The notes: generated by a model not told the origin, from the sequence alone. Shown: positions 24,699 to 33,570, counted from the stretch's first letter. The stretch is 64,000 bases of DNA from JBPYFK01 sp051984675 (GCA_051984675.1 JBPYFK010000085.1:1-64000); one strand, 5' to 3'. Program-made: numbers and translations.

Positions 24699-26021
24699 TC
24701 AGGCGCTAGGGGTCAGCCGAGTAGTGGCATTGATCACACGATCCATCGCGTCACCGTCCTTCGTGTCATAGAGATTTGCCAGCAGCTTCAACACAAATCG
24801 CATGAGCGTGACCCTCCGCATACCGTGCGTTGTGGCCAGTCGCATCACCGTGGGATTGCCAATCAACTTGGTGAAGATGGCCCCGAGCCGGAAGTAGCCG
24901 CCGAAGGTCTCCTGCACGACGCTCGGGTAGCGGCCCAGCGCGCGCTCCCGGGACGGACCGCCCGGGCGCGCGAGCCCGTGCACCACGCACTCGGCGGCCA
25001 GCTTCGCGGACTCCATGGCGTAGGCGATGCCCTCGCCGTTGAACGGGTTCACCATTCCGCCGGCATCGCCGACGAGCAGAAGGCCGTCCCGGTAGTGCGG
25101 CACCCGGTTGAACGCCATCGGCAGGGCGGCCCCGCCGATCTTGCCCACGGCGTTGCCCTCCCGCAGCTCCCACTCCTCGGGGGTGCCGTCCAGCCACGAG
25201 CGCAGCAGCGTGCGGTAGTTGGTGTTGCCGTAAGCCGCGGAAGTGGACAGCGCACCGAGCCCGACGTTGACCGTGCCGTCGCCCATCCCGAAGATCCAGC
25301 CGTAGCCGGGCAGCAGCTTGGGGTTCGCCGGCTCGGAACGGTCCCACAGCTCCAGGTGCGATTCGAGGAAGTCGTCCTTGGTCCGCGGGCTGGTGTAGTA
25401 CCGGCGCACGGCCACGCCCATGGGCCGGCTGTCCCGCTTCTGGATGCCCACCGACAGCGCCAACCGGGCGGACACCCCGTCACAACCGAGCACCAGCGGT
25501 GCCTGGTACCGCACGGGCGTCCGTTCGGGTCCGCTCTTGGCATGGACGCCGATGACCCGGCCGCTGCGCTCGTCCGTGAGTGCTCCCGTGACGGTGGTGT
25601 TCTGCACCAGGCGGGCACCCGCGCGCTCGGCCGCCCGGGCGAGCAGGTCGTCGAAGTCGTTTCGGGGGCGCACCAGCCCGTAAGGTGGGAACCCGGCCAG
25701 GTCCGGCCAGTCCAGCTCCAGCGTCATACCGCCGCCGACCACGCGCAGACCCCGGTTGTGTAACCACCCGGCCTCCGGGCGGGTGTCAACGCCGAGGTCG
25801 ATGAGCTGCTTGACCCCGCGTGGGGTGATGCCGTCGCCGCACACCTTCTCGCGAGGAAAGACGCTCTTCTCCACCAGGAGGACGTCGAGTCCGGCCCGGG
25901 CGAGGTAGGTGGCAGCCGTCGATCCCGCCGGTCCAGCACCGACGACGATCACATCCGCGCGCTCGGAACGAGCCGGATGGTGCTCGCCGGTCGAGTGGTC
26001 CCGGCTGGCTGTGCTGGTCAT
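24699..26021 (-). CDS. menJ: Geranylgeranyl reductase-family protein, probable menaquinone reductase MenJ
   Basis: 440-residue FAD-dependent oxidoreductase. It has the GAGPAGSTAATYLARAGLDV dinucleotide motif (residues 28-47), the PREKVCGDGITPRGVKQL signature of the geranylgeranyl reductase family, and a second FAD motif LLVGDAGGMVNPFNGEGI. The closest known relation is mycobacterial MenJ (Rv0561c), which saturates the beta-isoprene unit of menaquinone-9 to MK-9(II-H2). Position beside nuo, menG and a polyprenyl synthase supports that substrate. ATG start with GGGAG upstream. A near-consensus Rex operator lies 90 bp upstream, suggesting NADH-dependent derepression. Confidence 0.88.
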   Translation of the reverse strand: MTSTASRDHSTGEHHPARSERADVIVVGAGPAGSTAATYLARAGLDVLLVEKSVFPREKVCGDGITPRGVKQLIDLGVDTRPEAGWLHNRGLRVVGGGMTLELDWPDLAGFPPYGLVRPRNDFDDLLARAAERAGARLVQNTTVTGALTDERSGRVIGVHAKSGPERTPVRYQAPLVLGCDGVSARLALSVGIQKRDSRPMGVAVRRYYTSPRTKDDFLESHLELWDRSEPANPKLLPGYGWIFGMGDGTVNVGLGALSTSAAYGNTNYRTLLRSWLDGTPEEWELREGNAVGKIGGAALPMAFNRVPHYRDGLLLVGDAGGMVNPFNGEGIAYAMESAKLAAECVVHGLARPGGPSRERALGRYPSVVQETFGGYFRLGAIFTKLIGNPTVMRLATTHGMRRVTLMRFVLKLLANLYDTKDGDAMDRVINATTRLTPSA

Positions 26022-26110
26022 GACACTCCCTGAAGCAGTACGCGAGGGGCTTCAAAGCCCCCGGCGTCGTCATCTCGTCTCGTCGGTCGGGTTTCCGATG
26101 CGTGAACCGC

Positions 26111-26128
26111 TTGTGAACGAGTTCACTA
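26111..26128. promoter_or_regulatory. Candidate Rex operator upstream of menJ
   Basis: TTGTGAACGAGTTCACTA matches the Rex consensus TTGTGAA-N4-TTCACAA at 13 of 14 fixed positions. It lies 90 bp upstream of the menJ start. A Rex gene is present in the same window at 57456-58355. Rex leaves its operators when NADH/NAD+ rises, so menJ would be induced under electron-acceptor limitation; that outcome is inference. Confidence 0.72.
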
Positions 26129-26376
26129 TCTAGGACCGAGTCTAAGCCGGTACCCCGGCGCGATCGAGCCCGCGATGCTCGGCCACCCGAGTGATCGCGC
26201 AGGTCAACGAGGGTGAGTACATTTCGCGTGACAACGATCGCGAACACGGTGCGTCATCATGTCATCACGCATCGCTACCGTGCCCAGCGATGACCCTAAC
26301 CCAGCGGCCACCGACCACATCGATGAGTCGAGCGTGCGTCTCCCCAGAGGCCACCGCCTCTACGGCCTGGCCGCCG

Positions 26377-26427
26377 TCCTGACAGCGCCTACGTCCTGAC
26401 AGCGCCTACGTCCTGAGAGCGCCTACA
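26377..26427. repeat. 17-bp tandem repeat, three copies
   Basis: TCCTGACAGCGCCTACG, then an identical copy, then TCCTGAGAGCGCCTACA (two changes). It lies just 3' of menG and is non-coding. No known function. Confidence 0.85.
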
Positions 26428-26455
26428 AGAAGCGAACCTTCACCCGCACCAGCGG

Positions 26456-27148
26456 TCACTGCGACGGCTTGACGGCGTGGTGGACGGCGACCACTCCGCC
26501 GGTGAGGTTGAGCCAGGCTACGTCGGTCCACCCGGCCCGCGCGATCTTCTCGCCCAGCTCCTGCTGGTCCGGCCAGGCCCGGATGGACTCGGCCAGGTAC
26601 ACGTACGCGTCCGGGTTCGACGCGACCCGGCTGGCCATCCACGGCAGCGCGCGCATCAGGTAGTTCATGTACACCCCGCGGAAAGGCCGCCAGGTCGGGG
26701 TGGAGAACTCGCACACGACCAGGCGCCCGCCGGGCCGCACGACCCGGGACATCTCACCCAGCGCGGCGTCCACGTCGACGATGTTGCGCAGGCCGAACAG
26801 GATCGTCACCGCGTCGAAGGCGCCGTCGGCGAAGGGCAGGTGCAGGGCGTCCGCGGCGACCATGGGCAGCCCGCGGTTGCGGCCCTGGCGCAGCATCCCC
26901 ATCGAGAAGTCCGCGGCCACGCAGAACGCGCCGGAGCGGGAGAACTCCTGAGTGGACACGCCGGTGCCGGCGGCCAGGTCGAGGATGCGTTCGTGCTCGC
27001 GGGGTTCCAGCGCGCGGCGAGTCGCTTCGCGCCAACGCCTGTCCTGGCCGAAGGCCAGCACCGTGTTGGTCAGGTCGTACCGCCGTGCGACGCCGTCGAA
27101 CATCGCGGCGACTTCACGCGGCTGCTTGTCCAAGCCTGCCCGGGGCAT
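26456..27148 (-). CDS. menG: Demethylmenaquinone methyltransferase
   Basis: 230 residues, SAM-dependent methyltransferase of the UbiE/MenG family that adds the ring methyl in the last step to menaquinone. Family marks: VAAMFDGVARRYDLTNTVLA at the N-terminus, LDLAAGTGVSTQEF as SAM motif I, and FGLRNIVDVDAALGEMSRVV. As actinobacteria use menaquinone only, menG is preferred to ubiE. Begins 44 bp after the mannosyltransferase gene, in the order seen at Rv0557-Rv0558 of M. tuberculosis. Confidence 0.95.
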   Translation of the reverse strand: MPRAGLDKQPREVAAMFDGVARRYDLTNTVLAFGQDRRWREATRRALEPREHERILDLAAGTGVSTQEFSRSGAFCVAADFSMGMLRQGRNRGLPMVAADALHLPFADGAFDAVTILFGLRNIVDVDAALGEMSRVVRPGGRLVVCEFSTPTWRPFRGVYMNYLMRALPWMASRVASNPDAYVYLAESIRAWPDQQELGEKIARAGWTDVAWLNLTGGVVAVHHAVKPSQ

Positions 27149-27192
27149 AGGTCAAAGCCTACGGCGCCGGCGGGCACGGTGGTGAACAGCCA

Positions 27193-28320
27193 TCAAGCCG
27201 CCATCCGGCTGCCCGGGAACCCGTCCATCACCTCGGCGTAGTGGCCGATCAGCTCCTCGCACAGGGCGGGCCAGGTACGCCCGGCCACCGCCGCGCGCCC
27301 AGCGGTACCGAACCGCGTGCGCAGGCCGGGGTCGCGCAGCTCGTTGATCGCGGCGCGCAGCGCGGTCGCGTGAGCGTCCTCTCCCGTGGGCAGCAGGTAC
27401 CCGGTGCGGCCGTGCTGGACAAGATCGCGGGGGCCGCCGGCATCCGGTGCGAGCACGGGGACCCCGGAGGCCATGGCCTCCTGCACGGCTTGGCAGAACG
27501 TCTCGTACGGCCCGGTGTGTACGAAGACGTCGAGAGCTGCGTAAACGCGGGCAAGGTCGGCGCCGGTGCACAGCCCGAGGAAGGTGGCGTTCGGCAGGCT
27601 CCGGGTCAGCGCTTCGCGCTGGGGACCGTCACCGACCACGACCACGCGCACGCCGGGGAGTGCGTCCAGCGCGGCCAGCCGCTCGATGTGCTTCTCCGGC
27701 GCGAGCCGGCCCACGTAGCCGACCAGCAGCTCGCCGTTCGGGGCCAGCTTCGCGTGGTACTGCTCGTCCCGGTGCTTGGGGTGGAAACGATCGGTGTCCA
27801 CTCCGCGTCCCCACCGGTACACGCGCGGGATGCCGTGCTCGTGCAGGGCCTCCATGGCCCACGTCGACGGGGCCAGCGTCCGGTCCGCGCCCGCGTGCAG
27901 GCGGCGGGTCCAGCGCCACGCCGCCCGCGCGGTCAGCCCGAGGCCGTAGGAAGCGGCGAAGCCGGCCACATCGGTCTGGTAGACCGCCACCGACGGCAGA
28001 CCCAGCCGGCGCGCGACTGCCAGCCCGCGCGCACCCACCACGAACGGCGAGGCCAAGTGCACCACGTCCGGCTGAAAGTCCTGCACAGCTCGCAGCACCC
28101 GCCGGGTCGGCACGCCGATCGGCAACGACGACACCACCGGCAGGTCCACGCTGCGCAGGCGCACGACGGGAGTACCTTCGTGCTCGTCCGACCCGTTGCC
28201 CGGGGCCACCACCAGGGCGGGAAACCCGCGGCGCCGCAGGTGTTCCAGTACCCGCAGTACCGAGTTCGTCACGCCGTTGACCTGCGGCAAGAAGCTTTCC
28301 GTCACGATCGCCACACGCAC
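27193..28320 (-). CDS. GT4-family alpha-mannosyltransferase (MgtA-like)
   Basis: 375-residue GT-B glycosyltransferase. The N-terminus VAIVTESFLPQVNGVTNSVL and the sugar-nucleotide site EAMASGVPVLAPDAGGPRDL (E-x7-E type motif) fit GDP-mannose-dependent mannosyltransferases. YVGRLAPEKHIERLAALDAL precedes it. The relative at the same position in M. tuberculosis (Rv0557, MgtA, once called PimB) mannosylates a glucuronosyl diacylglycerol. GTG start. Acceptor specificity here is inference. Confidence 0.85.
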   Translation of the reverse strand: MRVAIVTESFLPQVNGVTNSVLRVLEHLRRRGFPALVVAPGNGSDEHEGTPVVRLRSVDLPVVSSLPIGVPTRRVLRAVQDFQPDVVHLASPFVVGARGLAVARRLGLPSVAVYQTDVAGFAASYGLGLTARAAWRWTRRLHAGADRTLAPSTWAMEALHEHGIPRVYRWGRGVDTDRFHPKHRDEQYHAKLAPNGELLVGYVGRLAPEKHIERLAALDALPGVRVVVVGDGPQREALTRSLPNATFLGLCTGADLARVYAALDVFVHTGPYETFCQAVQEAMASGVPVLAPDAGGPRDLVQHGRTGYLLPTGEDAHATALRAAINELRDPGLRTRFGTAGRAAVAGRTWPALCEELIGHYAEVMDGFPGSRMAA

Positions 28321-28508
28321 GACTCACACGTTCCTGCGCCGGCCCGGCGAGCAGGCGACCGGCACGTGACACCTTCCAGAACGCGAAGGCAACAGCGTTC
28401 CAACTGCTCCGCCCGCGCCCACCCCGGTGCCGAACTTGGTCCGATCATCGCCGCCCGGCAACCTGCACGTAGCGTCACGGACACCGGGAGTGGCGATATT
28501 GAGTTGGC

Positions 28509-29429
28509 ATGACGGTCCTGCCATCCCACGAGCAGCGCCAAGCCAACCAGACCGGGTCCCATCAGTCCGGGGCAGGTCAGGGCGGTCCTGACCTGGAGCC
28601 CGCTCTGGTGTCCCGGGCGCTGGAAGTCGCTGGCCGCTTGGCGAACGACGCGGCCGACGTCATCACGGCCACGGCCGGGCGGGGCGCGCGGCCCGCCGCC
28701 ACCGAGTCGCCGTTCGACTGGGTCACCGACACCGGCCGAACCCTCGAACGGCACACCCGCCGAGTGCTGGCCGACGAGTTCCCCGGGACTCCCGTGTTCG
28801 GCGAGGAGTTCGACAAGTCCACGGCGGACCCGTTGGGCACGGTGGCGCAACCCCGCATCGACCCTTCGCCGGGACACCGGCTCCGCTGGGTGGTGGACCC
28901 GGTGGACGGGACGGCGAACTACGTGGCCGGAATGCCGTGGTGCTCGTACAGCCTCGCGATGCTCGACGAGCATGGCCCGGTTGTCGGAGTGGTCGCGGAC
29001 CCGTACCGGGCACAGATCTACGCCGCCGCGCGGAACCGCGGGATGCGCGCCAACGGCACACCGGTGCGGCTGTCCGACTGCGCCGAAACGCGCGCCGGGA
29101 TCGTGTGCACCGAACTCACCAAGTCCGGCCCGTGGAAGGGCATGAGCAGGTTCATCTCGAACGCGGCGGCCGACCAGGTCGGGGTGCGGGTGCTGGGCTC
29201 ACCCGCGCTGGCGATCACGCAGGTCGCGCTCGGACATGCGACCGCTGCGGTGCTGGACTCCTACCAGGAGTGGGATGTGGCCGCCGCGCTGACGCTCGCG
29301 CTGGAAGCGGGCGCCGCCGTGCGCGACCGCGGGGGCGAGCGCACGCCGCTTCCCGAGGGCGGTCTGCTGGTGGCCGCGCCCGGGGTCGCCGAGGAAGTTC
29401 TCGGCTGGTGGCAGCAGGCCACGGCCTAG
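28509..29429 (+). CDS. Inositol-monophosphatase-family phosphatase
   Basis: 306 residues, Mg-dependent lithium-sensitive phosphatase fold. VFGEEF (about residues 97-102) supplies the metal-binding glutamate, DPVDGTANYVAGMPWC (about 136-151) is the family signature, and SYQEWDVAAALTLALEAGA the C-terminal metal site. Substrates in this family include myo-inositol phosphate, fructose-1,6-bisphosphate, histidinol phosphate and PAP; inositol phosphate is plausible in an actinobacterium but not shown. Divergent from the mannosyltransferase; ATG at 28509 has a weak ribosome-binding site. Confidence 0.87.
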   Translation: MTVLPSHEQRQANQTGSHQSGAGQGGPDLEPALVSRALEVAGRLANDAADVITATAGRGARPAATESPFDWVTDTGRTLERHTRRVLADEFPGTPVFGEEFDKSTADPLGTVAQPRIDPSPGHRLRWVVDPVDGTANYVAGMPWCSYSLAMLDEHGPVVGVVADPYRAQIYAAARNRGMRANGTPVRLSDCAETRAGIVCTELTKSGPWKGMSRFISNAAADQVGVRVLGSPALAITQVALGHATAAVLDSYQEWDVAAALTLALEAGAAVRDRGGERTPLPEGGLLVAAPGVAEEVLGWWQQATA

Positions 29430-29438
29430 CCGGGCAGG

Positions 29439-30122
29439 TCACGCGGTGGAGACTTCGGAGACCGGCTCCCGGCTGGACGTGAGGACTCCCGGTCCGAGCA
29501 CGACCGACATCGGCTGGAGCAGGGGGAACTGCTTTCGAAGCAGGGTGATCTCGCGGTTCATCCTGCTCAGGTCCGGCGCGGACACCAGGTCCAGCACGGT
29601 TGCGGACACGTGATCGGTGATCAGGCCGAACCGGCAGGCCGCCGCGTCGAGCTGTTCATGCACACGGCGCGTGGTGGCGTCCCAGTTCTGCGCCCCTTCG
29701 CCGGCGTCCAGGCCGCGTCCCAGCTCGACCAGCGCACGGACGTTCGGCAGCTCGGCGTCCATACGCCGCACCACGGCGTGCAGGCGTTCCCGCGCCCGCG
29801 CCGAGGACACCGCGTCGACCGCCCGGGCCGCCCGGCACACCGCGTGCTCGCAGCGCCACATCTGGTGCCACCACAGGTCAGGCTTGGCCGGCTGGCCGGA
29901 TCGTGGATCGCCCGGCGGTCGCGCCGACGGCAGGGCGTCCGGCGGCGGAGTCTGACCCGGGTCGTCGCGCACCGGGCCGCTAGATGGTGGTGGCGACACG
30001 CCCCGCCCGGCGTCTTCCGGTCGGCCAGTTCGCCACCCGCGGGCGACCAGCAGAAACGCCGCGGTTCCACCCACCGCACCGGCCAGCATCGCTGCCAGCA
30101 CCACCACCCATAGTTCGGCCAT
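29439..30122 (-). CDS. Uncharacterised membrane-anchored protein
   Basis: 227 residues. One N-terminal TM helix (WVVVLAAMLAGAVGGTAAFLL, residues 5-25), a Pro-rich linker to about residue 75, then an all-helical domain (WHQMWRCEHAVCRAARAVDA through ITLLRKQFPLLQPMSVVLG). I do not recognise the domain. Cysteines in WRCEHAVC and AACRF could form a pair. Convergent with the phosphatase gene (9-bp gap). Genuine coding is supported by the sensible layout of anchor, linker and domain. Confidence 0.65.
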   Translation of the reverse strand: MAELWVVVLAAMLAGAVGGTAAFLLVARGWRTGRPEDAGRGVSPPPSSGPVRDDPGQTPPPDALPSARPPGDPRSGQPAKPDLWWHQMWRCEHAVCRAARAVDAVSSARARERLHAVVRRMDAELPNVRALVELGRGLDAGEGAQNWDATTRRVHEQLDAAACRFGLITDHVSATVLDLVSAPDLSRMNREITLLRKQFPLLQPMSVVLGPGVLTSSREPVSEVSTA

Positions 30123-30423
30123 CGTCGAGCCGTGCCTTTCAGAAGTCCGTCGTGCTGAACCCGCCCCCTCGCGTCAGCCCGGCCGTGAGCGGTCCTGTCG
30201 GGAAAGAGTGGGACACCCCCCATGGCCGGTCGGACACCATGGCCCCGGCGAAACCGCCCGCTCACCGCGCCCGGAGAACGCGACTTCGGTAAACCGGACT
30301 TCGGCCGCCGGAACGCGGCCATATACGAACTTTGGCAGGGCGGGGACCCGAACGCCGTGAGGGAAAGTACTCATTTCGAGTACGAGAAGTACCCGTACCC
30401 GGCCGGACAGCGGCCGCGTCGCG
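30123..30423. other. 301-bp gap with a coding-like plus-strand stretch
   Basis: Between the membrane protein and paaC no assigned gene exists. On the plus strand an open frame from 30222 to 30494 contains, at about 30285-30413, a stretch that looks like real protein (DFGRRNAAIYELWQGGDPNA then VRESTHFEYEKYPYPAGQ) with fairly high third-position GC; its 3' part then overlaps paaC antisense. It could be a small gene or a gene remnant. I do not recognise it. Confidence 0.35.
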
Positions 30424-31338
30424 CTACAACCGCCAGGCGGCCTCCGCGCCGGAGCGGGCCACGGACTGCATCTCGGCGAGCAGGAATCCCATGATCTCGG
30501 TGTGGTCCGCGTCGCGCCCGGCGGGTCCCGAGTGCGCCTCCCACGCTTGCGGGGTCGGCCGGTCCAGCCGCGCCACCGACAGCACCTCGTCCAAGGCGAT
30601 CTCGACGTCCTCGCGCACCGTCGACGGGTCGACGGCGACCCCACTGGTGGCCAGCCGCAGCTCGACTGGGTGCGGGGTGAACAGCTCGCCGATGAACGGC
30701 CAGACGCGGGCGAATCCGGCTCGCATCCGGCGCCGGGACTCCTCGTCGCCGTCGCCCAACCGTAGGACCCACTGCCCCGCGTGATCGCGGTGCTGGGTCA
30801 GGGCGGGCAGGGATCCGGCGGCGATGGCCGCGAGCACCGGGTCGGCGCTGTGCGTCAACCGTTCGAACAGCGCCAGCCGCCAGCTCGACAACACCAGCAG
30901 CCGGGCGATGCTGGCCGCGAAGTCGCCGCCAGATCCCGGGCCGCAGTCGATCTCCACCAGGCGCACGTTGCGGAATTCCCGGTCGTCGCGGAAGAACGCG
31001 AGCCGGTCCTCGTCCCGGCCACGGCCCTCGACCTCTCCCGCGCGCCGCAGCAGCATCCGCGCCTGCGCCATGAGGTCCAGTTCGATGTGGGCCAGCGCGA
31101 CGTCCTCTTCCAGCTCGGGCGCGCGCACCGTCCATTCGGAAACCCGGTAGGACAGGATCAGCGCGTCGTCGCCGAGCATCAGGCAGTACAGCGCCAGATC
31201 CGCACTGTCCACTCCGGGCGGAACGGACCGGTCCCGGACGCGGTCGACGCCCGCGGCGAGGTCTACTTCGGACACGGATGGTAACGAGTCAGCGGGTTGG
31301 CGCCGTTCGGGAATCCCTCCGGTCGCGTGCGAACTCAT
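30424..31338 (-). CDS. PaaC-like subunit of phenylacetyl-CoA epoxidase (orphan)
   Basis: 304 residues, ferritin-like helical fold. The sequence follows PaaC closely: LYCLMLGDDALILSYRVSEW, LEEDVALAHIELDLMAQARM, LAFFRDDREFRNVRLVE, GQWVLRLGDGDEESRRRM and WPFIGELFT. In the paaABCDE oxygenase PaaC is a structural, non-catalytic partner of PaaA. No paaA, paaB, paaD or paaE is adjacent, which is unusual since the five normally form one operon. It may act with components coded elsewhere or have another role. Confidence 0.8.
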   Translation of the reverse strand: MSSHATGGIPERRQPADSLPSVSEVDLAAGVDRVRDRSVPPGVDSADLALYCLMLGDDALILSYRVSEWTVRAPELEEDVALAHIELDLMAQARMLLRRAGEVEGRGRDEDRLAFFRDDREFRNVRLVEIDCGPGSGGDFAASIARLLVLSSWRLALFERLTHSADPVLAAIAAGSLPALTQHRDHAGQWVLRLGDGDEESRRRMRAGFARVWPFIGELFTPHPVELRLATSGVAVDPSTVREDVEIALDEVLSVARLDRPTPQAWEAHSGPAGRDADHTEIMGFLLAEMQSVARSGAEAAWRL

Positions 31339-31429
31339 CGCAGCTCACCCCCAAAACCGGGAGGCGAGTGCCAGTCTCACACCGCGCGCCCGTCTTCGGA
31401 AGGCGTCCGGGGGCAGCACAGGACTTTGG

Positions 31430-32023
31430 TCACATGCCGGTCAAGGACGCCGGGTGCCGCTGTTCGACGGCTTCGCCCACCGGCACGCCAGCTCCGCCGG
31501 GGTTGAGCCGCACGGGCGGTCGGCGGCGCAGCAGCAAGTACGTCGGCAGGAGCACGGCCCACGTCCCGGCCAGCGCGCTGCCGACGGGCAGGAGGGACAT
31601 CAGGAAGGTGCGCCCGGCCACGCGAACCAGCTCCGGGTTGTTCATGTCGTACTCGACCCGGACCAGCTGGCCTTTCTGCAGGCCGGACGGGTAGAGCACG
31701 CCGTTCTGCGGGATGTAGACGTTGCCCTCGGCGTCGTTGAACCGCACCACGGTCCGGGTGGGGGAGGTATCCAGCACCTCCGCCACCGACAAGCCACGAT
31801 GGTCTTCGATCGTGCGGTCGTTGCCGAAGCAGGCGATCACCAACATCACGCAGAGCAGGCTGATCAGCGCCGCGACCGCGAGTACGACGCGGGCCACGAT
31901 CAGCCGGATCGACCGGGCGGTGGCAACCCGGACACCGGTGGCCGCGGCACCCGCGGCACGGTCACCGTCCGTGCTGCTGGCCACCGCGTTGGTCCGTTCC
32001 GGCGTCGCCACCTTCCTTGCCAC
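31430..32023 (-). CDS. DUF3592-type membrane protein
   Basis: About 197 residues when started at GTG 32023 (VARKVATPERTNAV). TM helix around residues 37-62 (LIVARVVLAVAALISLLCVM), then an extracytoplasmic beta-rich domain with VVRFNDAEGNVYIPQNGVLY and KGQLVRVEYDMNNPELVRVA, then a second TM helix (LPVGSALAGTWAVLLPTYLL). The pattern, including the V-x-Y-D-P/N-x-x-P/E-x-x-V motif, is that of DUF3592. M. tuberculosis Rv0556, also between menD and mgtA, seems equivalent. Function unknown. Confidence 0.75.
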   Translation of the reverse strand: MARKVATPERTNAVASSTDGDRAAGAAATGVRVATARSIRLIVARVVLAVAALISLLCVMLVIACFGNDRTIEDHRGLSVAEVLDTSPTRTVVRFNDAEGNVYIPQNGVLYPSGLQKGQLVRVEYDMNNPELVRVAGRTFLMSLLPVGSALAGTWAVLLPTYLLLRRRPPVRLNPGGAGVPVGEAVEQRHPASLTGM

Positions 32024-32202
32024 GGTGACGAAGTGTAGGCGAGTCGGGTGAAGGCTGCCGCACGCCATACACCTCGCACAGACCTCGCGACATCGCGACC
32101 GCACGACAGCACGCGGGGCACGGAAGGACGCCGCATGAGGTCCGGGCCACATACGTCCACTGCGTCACCAGAGCCACAAGTACGAACGTTTACTCTCGCG
32201 GT

Positions 32203-33570
32203 GTGGTCTCTTTGCCTGAGTACCTACAGGTGCGCACGCGTGAAGTCCCGGTCGAGGGTGACCTTCTCGACTTCCTTCCGGCCAGCGACACCCCGCTGAG
32301 CTGGGTTCACCAGGGCGAAGGGCTCATTGGCTGGGGCGAGGTCGCCCGGTTGGACCTCTCCGGCCGCGACCGGTTCGCGAACGCCGCGCGGTGGTGGAAG
32401 CGGTTGACCGAACGGCTGGATGTCGACGACGAGGTGCGGCTTCCCGGTACCGGGCCGGTGGTGTTCGCCACGTTTTCCTTCGGCGACGAGACCTTCGACG
32501 CCCCGGGTTCCGGGGAAGGTCAGGCGCGGGAAAACACCACCGGCCAGGCGGTGGGGTGCTCGACGCTGGTCGTCCCCGAAGTGGTGGTCGGACAGCGCGA
32601 CAGCGTCCGCTGGATCACCCGGATCGGCGACAGCGAAAGCCTCCACTCGGAGCCGGAGTCGTTGCGCCCGAGCGGCCTCGCCCAGCATCCCGGCCCCGTC
32701 CGTTACGACGACGGGCAGTTCACCCCGTCGGAGTACCGCGCCGCGGTGAGCCACGCGGTCAGCCGCATGCGCACGAGCGAGCCCGGCAAGCCGGACCGGC
32801 TGGAGAAGGTCGTGCTCGCCCACGACCTGCTCGCCACCACGAGCCGACCGCTGGACCAGCGGTTCCCGCTGCGCGAACTGGCTGGCCACTACCCGAACTG
32901 CTGGACGTTCGCGGTGGACGGCTTCCTCGGAGCGACCCCGGAGATGCTGCTCGAACGCACCGGCAGCACGGTGCGGTCGCGGGTGCTGGCCGGAACCGCG
33001 TTCCTGCCGGACGGGGCGGCGATCGAAGAGCGCGCCGGCGAGTTGGCCGAGCAGCTGCTGGCGTCGGCCAAGAACCGGCACGAGCACGCTTTCGCCGCCG
33101 AGTCGATGGCCTCGGCGCTGCGACCGTTCTGCACGAGCATGACCGTCCCGGACGAGCCCGAGGTCATGGTCCTGCCAAACGTGGTGCACCTGGCAACCCT
33201 GGTCACCGGCGACCTCAACCCGGACAGCGGCGCGGAATCGCTGCTGCACCTGGTCGACCAGGTGCACCCGACGGCGGCCGTCGGGGGGACACCGCGCGAT
33301 GTCGCGCTGCGCGCGATTGACGAGCTCGAAGGCATGGACCGCGGGCGCTACTCGGGACCGGTCGGGTGGCTGGACGGGCGCGGCAATGGCCAGTTCGGGG
33401 TGGCCCTGCGCTGCGCCCAACTGCAGCCCGAACCCGCCGAAAGCGGCGGGACCCGCATCCGGCTGTTCGCCGGATGCGGGATCGTCGCCGACTCCGACCC
33501 GGAGTCCGAGGTCGCGGAGGCCGCGGCGAAGCTGCGCCCGATGCGGCAAGCCCTCGGACAGCTTCGGTAG
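32203..33570 (+). CDS. menF: Isochorismate synthase
   Basis: 455-residue chorismate-binding (MST) enzyme that converts chorismate to isochorismate, entry to menaquinone. Key stretches: FLGATPEMLLERTGSTVRSR, VLAGTAFLPDG, SAKNRHEHAFAAESMASAL, VDQVHPTAAVGGTPRDVALR and LFAGCGIVADSDPESEVAEA. No glutaminase partner is present, as expected. It could also feed salicylate or siderophores, but menD, menE and menA lie just beyond. GTG start; divergent from the DUF3592 gene. Confidence 0.92.
   Translation: MVSLPEYLQVRTREVPVEGDLLDFLPASDTPLSWVHQGEGLIGWGEVARLDLSGRDRFANAARWWKRLTERLDVDDEVRLPGTGPVVFATFSFGDETFDAPGSGEGQARENTTGQAVGCSTLVVPEVVVGQRDSVRWITRIGDSESLHSEPESLRPSGLAQHPGPVRYDDGQFTPSEYRAAVSHAVSRMRTSEPGKPDRLEKVVLAHDLLATTSRPLDQRFPLRELAGHYPNCWTFAVDGFLGATPEMLLERTGSTVRSRVLAGTAFLPDGAAIEERAGELAEQLLASAKNRHEHAFAAESMASALRPFCTSMTVPDEPEVMVLPNVVHLATLVTGDLNPDSGAESLLHLVDQVHPTAAVGGTPRDVALRAIDELEGMDRGRYSGPVGWLDGRGNGQFGVALRCAQLQPEPAESGGTRIRLFAGCGIVADSDPESEVAEAAAKLRPMRQALGQLR

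Larger units (their letters stand above)
26022..26455. other. 434-bp intergenic region between menG and menJ
   Basis: No gene is seen here. It holds a Rex-type operator near the menJ side and a 17-bp tandem repeat near the menG side, both listed separately. A TAGATA hexamer on the minus strand (26127-26132) abuts the operator and could be a -10 element, but no good -35 accompanies it. Confidence 0.6.
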
